Shown here piece by piece: positions 21,195 to 24,699 of a DNA stretch of 24,699 nt. Source of the DNA: DATDVH01 sp035290045 (lineage in GTDB: Bacteria; Patescibacteriota; Microgenomatia; UBA1406; HO2-37-13b); NCBI GenBank assembly GCA_035290045.1, contig DATDVH010000012.1:1-24699 (forward strand). The letters run 5' to 3'. The position numbers and the translations under genes are program-made. A model generated the notes under the pieces. The model worked only from the letters and a program-made list of their open reading frames with translations. It made no database searches and was not told the origin of the DNA. Numbering within the stretch: position 1 is the stretch's first letter; every line of letters begins with the position of its first letter.

Positions 21195-22427
21195 ATGAAT
21201 ATCTATACAAACTCTAAATTAAAGGTTCCTTCTGACAGTGAATTAGAAATAGTAGAACGGAAAGGAGTTGGTCATCCTGATACGTTAGCTGATGGAATAG
21301 CCGAGAAAATATCTATCAATTATTCACGTTACTGTCTAGAGAAATTCGGAGCAGTTCTTCATCATAATGTTGATAAGGTTTGCGTGATGGGAGGTCTTAT
21401 AAAAATTTATGATTGGGGTAATGCTGAAATGATTAAACCAATTAGGGTTTTGGTTAATGGTCGTATTAGTCCAGCTTTTGGTAACCAAAGAATTCCGTTA
21501 AAAAAAATATTTGAGAAAGCAATTAATTGTCAATTAAAAAAGACACTACCTCATTTAAATATTAATAAATGGATAAAAATTATTGATGAAAGCACGTCAT
21601 ACTCGAAAAACCCTCGATGGTTTAATCCAATGACAATTGATGATTTACCTGAATATACAAGACCATATGCCAATGATACTTCTACCGTAGTTGGATATTG
21701 GCCTTTAACACCAACAGAGGAATTAACTTTAAAGATGGAAGGATTTTTTTATCAGGGTGACAGAAATCCAAAATTTAGATTTATTGGACATGATATTAAA
21801 GTAATGATAGTGAGAAAGAAAAAAGAATTTGATATAACCTTATGTGTTCCTTTCATTGTGAACGAAACACCAAGTTACAAATTTTATAAAGAAAAAGTAG
21901 AGTTCATCACAGAATCTTTAAGAAAAGTAGCCCAAAATCATTTAGGTAAACAATTTAAAATCAATATTTACGTTAATAATCATTACCGAAGTATTAAAAA
22001 AGAAAATATGAAAAAAATAGACGGTTATTATTGCAATGTTTCAGGTTCAGCTTTAGATTACGGAGAAGAAGGAGTCGTAGGGAGGGGAAATAATAGAAGA
22101 GGTATCATTCCTTCTTTCCGAACCTATACGATGGAGGCAGCATGGGGAAAAAATCCTGTTTATCATGTAGGAAAGGTTTTAGGAGTAGTAGTTGATACGT
22201 TAGCCCAAAATATTGCTATAAAGTATGATTGTCAGGCGCAGGTCATTGCAATGACAAGAGTTGCTGACCCTTTATTTACACCCCATCATTTATTAGTAAA
22301 TATATCAAAAAAAATAAACAGTAATTCGTTGAAAGAAATCATTTTGACTACTTTAGAAAGAAGAGATTGGACAAAAAAGATAATAGATGATGAGATTTTA
22401 CTTCCAAAAACAAATTTTATTTACTAA
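21195..22427 (+). CDS. mat: Archaeal-type S-adenosylmethionine synthetase
   Basis: The 410-aa product makes SAM from methionine and ATP. It belongs to the archaeal MAT family, not the bacterial MetK: IVERKGVGHPDTLADGIAEK (19-38), YSRYCLEKFGAVLHHNVDKV (43-62) and, later, GSALDYGEEGVVGRGNNRRGIIP are the hallmarks of that family, and the length matches (about 400 aa). Bacteria carrying this type usually acquired it by transfer. It leads an operon with the HPr-kinase-like and glycosyltransferase genes (2-base gaps). Its place in a cluster with two methyltransferases suggests that it secures SAM for them. No Shine-Dalgarno sequence is visible. Confidence 0.95.
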   Translation: MNIYTNSKLKVPSDSELEIVERKGVGHPDTLADGIAEKISINYSRYCLEKFGAVLHHNVDKVCVMGGLIKIYDWGNAEMIKPIRVLVNGRISPAFGNQRIPLKKIFEKAINCQLKKTLPHLNINKWIKIIDESTSYSKNPRWFNPMTIDDLPEYTRPYANDTSTVVGYWPLTPTEELTLKMEGFFYQGDRNPKFRFIGHDIKVMIVRKKKEFDITLCVPFIVNETPSYKFYKEKVEFITESLRKVAQNHLGKQFKINIYVNNHYRSIKKENMKKIDGYYCNVSGSALDYGEEGVVGRGNNRRGIIPSFRTYTMEAAWGKNPVYHVGKVLGVVVDTLAQNIAIKYDCQAQVIAMTRVADPLFTPHHLLVNISKKINSNSLKEIILTTLERRDWTKKIIDDEILLPKTNFIY

Positions 22428-22429
22428 AG

Positions 22430-23440
22430 ATGAAAGAGATACATAAGTTATTAGAACATGAGAGATCAAAATATCGCTACTCACTTATTACAGGATTTAC
22501 TTGCGTGAATATTTTATCTCCAGATAGTGTTGTATTTAATCCAAATGATATTTCAACTTTTGAAAAAAATATTGAAAGAAGATTGCCGGGGGGATTAAGC
22601 GTTGTAGATCATATTCCTCACGCAGTAAATAATCCTTCTATAGATCTAATACTAGAAAATAAACCAGATGCATCACTTGAAATGTATGATTCTAAACATT
22701 TTAAGTTGTCTGGACCGTTTCAGCGGAGAGAATTTTATTCGAGACTGCCTTATATTGCTTATAATGTAGCTGAAAAATCCAGACAAGAAGCTCTTAATAT
22801 GTCTAGCCTTCATGCAGCTGCTGTTGCAACAAAAGATGGCAGAAGTTTATTAATACTTGGAGATAAGGGCAGTGGGAAAACCTTATTATCTCTTGTTTGC
22901 GGATTATATTGCAATCTTGGTCTTATTGGAAATGATTTAATTTTAACTGAAGGACAGCGAGGACAGGTTTTTATTAAAGCTGGCACACAAATATTTGATG
23001 TACGACAGGCAATCATAAAATACTATTTTCCTCAATTTGATGCCCAACATTTACTTAAATGGAGTCCGTATGAAGAAAAAATAACTTTATTGCCTGAAGA
23101 AATAGGAATCGCTATTGGCCAAGATACAAAAGGACTTTCTGCCGTAGTAAGAATAAATATTCACCCGTTTAACGACAGAACGACAATAGAAAAAGGAGCA
23201 AGAAAAATACAGGAAGTCTTAAGATTGAGAGAGAATTTTGCCAGATATATAAGAGGAATTGTTACGCCTTTAATATTAGATAAAGAAACGGTTGGCGGTA
23301 ATTTTCCCTCGATGGATTCTGAAGAGTTGGTAAAACAGAGAGACGATATGATCGAAACGATAATGAACAGCAATTTTATATATGCCTATGGTAATAATCC
23401 AAAAGATATAGCGAATGAGATTACTAATTTAATGTTATAA
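22430..23440 (+). CDS. HPr kinase-like P-loop protein
   Basis: The 336-aa product has an N-terminal region of about 120 residues without a recognised domain, then an HprK-like core: LHAAAVATKDGRSLLILGDK (127-146) with P-loop GDKGSGKT (144-151), then LGLIGNDLIL (163-172) in the position of the second acidic strand. HPr kinase phosphorylates a Ser of HPr; no PTS gene is visible here, and truncated HprK-like kinases are known in peptide natural-product clusters (for example lasso peptide loci), where they phosphorylate the product. The HPr-specific C-terminal helices are not evident. It sits 2 bases from both neighbours in the MAT operon, hinting at a tailoring kinase. Confidence 0.65.
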   Translation: MKEIHKLLEHERSKYRYSLITGFTCVNILSPDSVVFNPNDISTFEKNIERRLPGGLSVVDHIPHAVNNPSIDLILENKPDASLEMYDSKHFKLSGPFQRREFYSRLPYIAYNVAEKSRQEALNMSSLHAAAVATKDGRSLLILGDKGSGKTLLSLVCGLYCNLGLIGNDLILTEGQRGQVFIKAGTQIFDVRQAIIKYYFPQFDAQHLLKWSPYEEKITLLPEEIGIAIGQDTKGLSAVVRINIHPFNDRTTIEKGARKIQEVLRLRENFARYIRGIVTPLILDKETVGGNFPSMDSEELVKQRDDMIETIMNSNFIYAYGNNPKDIANEITNLML

Positions 23441-23442
23441 CG

Positions 23443-24591
23443 ATGAAAAATATATTTGTTATTATTCCTTCCTTTAATGAAGAAACAAATATATTTTTTG
23501 TGACTAAAACGATTGATCAAGGATTAACTCAATTTTTTCATCAATATCCGAGATATTTAATAAATGCCGATAGCAATAGTCATGACAATACAATTAAGAT
23601 ATTTAAATCAACTACAACCAATAGTATTAAGATTTCTTTGAAATGTCAGAAAGGAAAAATAGGTAAAGGATATGGTCTGCTTTCAGGATTCAACTACGGA
23701 TATAAAAACAGCGGAGAATATTTTTTAACAATCGATGCCGATTTAAAATCAATTAAACCAATATGGATCAATAAACTTCTTGATCCAATAATGCATGAAA
23801 CTATCGATTATGTAGCCCCTTTATACTCAAGAAATCGCTATGAAGGCAACGCCACAAATCATTTTAGTTCCCCCATTATTTATGCGTGCTTTGGATACGA
23901 TATTATTCAACCGATCGCCGGTGATTTCGCTTTAAGCAGGCGACTGGTTGAAGCAGTCATCAACAATTTTTCTATAGAATATGACTTCCTTTATGGTGTG
24001 GATAGTATTATTAGTCTAACCGCATTATTAGAAAATTACAAAATTAAACAGCAACCACTTGACAAAAAAATCCATAGTCCGAGTTTTGGAAAAATAATTC
24101 CAATTTTTACTAGTGAAGCTTGCAGTACTTTTAATCTATTGAATAAAAATAGAAAGAAAATATTAACTTTTATCAAAACGAATAAATCAAAGAATCTCTA
24201 TTCAAATCAAATAGCTGATGAAAAATATGTTTCAAAACCAAACATCAACACAATAGATAAACTGCATGATTTTTCTCTAGCAGAGATTAAAAGTTACCGT
24301 TATAAAGATTTATTAGGAGTGGATTTTCATCTGCTATTAAAAGAACAAAATTTTTCAATTGATTTGAAACTGTGGACAGACATAATAACTGAGTATCTGT
24401 TTATAATTTTGACAAAAAAAATTACATATAAGGAAATTGTAACTTTAACAAAAAGTCTTTTACCTCTTTATTTATTAAGAGTTTTTAGTTACTTTCAAGA
24501 AATAGACAATAAAACGGCCGGAGAAATTGATATAATAATAAAAAGTCAGAAAAAGAATATATACCATTATCCACCCAAATTGCAACACTAA
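23443..24591 (+). CDS. GT81-like (GT-A fold) glycosyltransferase
   Basis: The 382-aa product begins with a GT-A nucleotide-sugar domain: IFVIIPSFNEETNI (4-17), KGKIGKGYGLLSGFNYGY (70-87) and the metal-binding DAD (98-100) in FLTIDADLKS. DYVAPLYSRNRYEGNATNH and QPIAGDFALSRRLVEAV (156-172) resemble glucosyl-3-phosphoglycerate or mannosylglycerate synthases, retaining enzymes that glycosylate small acidic acceptors. The C-terminal third is helical and has no membrane segment. It is the last gene of the MAT operon, and its stop overlaps that of the convergent transposase. A small hydroxy-acid or amino-acid-derived acceptor is plausible. Confidence 0.8.
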   Translation: MKNIFVIIPSFNEETNIFFVTKTIDQGLTQFFHQYPRYLINADSNSHDNTIKIFKSTTTNSIKISLKCQKGKIGKGYGLLSGFNYGYKNSGEYFLTIDADLKSIKPIWINKLLDPIMHETIDYVAPLYSRNRYEGNATNHFSSPIIYACFGYDIIQPIAGDFALSRRLVEAVINNFSIEYDFLYGVDSIISLTALLENYKIKQQPLDKKIHSPSFGKIIPIFTSEACSTFNLLNKNRKKILTFIKTNKSKNLYSNQIADEKYVSKPNINTIDKLHDFSLAEIKSYRYKDLLGVDFHLLLKEQNFSIDLKLWTDIITEYLFIILTKKITYKEIVTLTKSLLPLYLLRVFSYFQEIDNKTAGEIDIIIKSQKKNIYHYPPKLQH

Positions 24592-24699
24592 GTTGGAATT
24601 GTTTGAAAACTATCGGTCAATAGAGTTTTAAGTTCTGGTTTGTATTTATCTATAGTTTTGAAAAATCTCAAAACCTTATTTTTAAACTCTGTAAATGTT
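24588..24699 (-). mobile_element. C-terminus of an IS630-like transposase (runs off the window)
   Basis: The minus-strand frame ending at 24588 reads TFTEFKNKVLRFFKTIDKYK, then PELKTLLTDSFQTIPT, the typical last 37 residues of IS630-family DDE transposases (FxxFKxxVxxFF...LKxLxTDxFQ). The remainder lies beyond 24699. Its stop overlaps that of the glycosyltransferase gene by two bases. No terminal inverted repeat can be judged from the visible part. Confidence 0.7.

Overview
This AT-rich window most likely comes from a Candidate Phyla Radiation (Patescibacteria) genome. That is inferred from compact gene packing, frequent leaderless-type starts without visible Shine-Dalgarno sequences, a rho with an acidic low-complexity N-terminus, a LytR_C protein with a Pro/Thr tail, and several conserved but unrecognisable proteins. 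The genetic code looks standard, with TGA used as stop; the phylum is an inference, not a measurement.

Region 1 (1-8787) is core-like: a possible 65-aa peptide, rho, a convergent pair of unknown proteins, a CsoR/FrmR-like repressor lacking every expected metal ligand, a membrane-anchored LysM+M23 peptidase, a receiver-only response regulator, a divergent intergenic region with two adjacent hairpins, a pyruvoyl-dependent arginine decarboxylase, an EamA/DMT transporter and a LytR_C protein. Region 2 (8784-11031) is a type II restriction-modification operon on the minus strand (damaged XRE controller, beta-class methyltransferase, PD-(D/E)XK nuclease), followed upstream by a GC-rich patch and a GNAT acetyltransferase fragment.

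Region 3 (11162-24591) is the remarkable part: an accessory locus resembling a small-molecule or modified-amino-acid biosynthetic cluster. Plus-strand operons: (i) SAM methyltransferase, concanavalin/GH16-like protein, TIM-barrel isomerase; (ii) PurD-like ATP-grasp ligase and a HisRS/HisZ-like class II synthetase paralogue; (iii) archaeal-type AdoMet synthetase, HPr-kinase-like P-loop protein and GT81-like glycosyltransferase. Minus-strand genes: a thymidylate-kinase-like protein, MazG, and an operon of AsnRS-like synthetase paralogue (split by a +1 shift at a run of seven A), SAM methyltransferase and an MccF-type S66 peptidase. The parts suggest ATP-dependent activation and ligation of amino acids, methylation with a dedicated SAM supply, phosphorylation or glycosylation, and self-immunity by hydrolysis; the product is unknown.

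Each of the three plus-strand operons is preceded by a copy of the same ~150-200 bp divergent cassette (11162-11361, 14599-14796, 20952-21102). It carries a minus-strand promoter, in two copies a TGACA-N4-TGTCA palindrome and a plus-strand -10 box set for leaderless translation, and the start of a small HTH-like ORF, intact only in the middle copy. The cassette probably marks either shared regulation or repeated insertion at one kind of site. The window ends in the C-terminus of an IS630-like transposase, consistent with an acquired locus.
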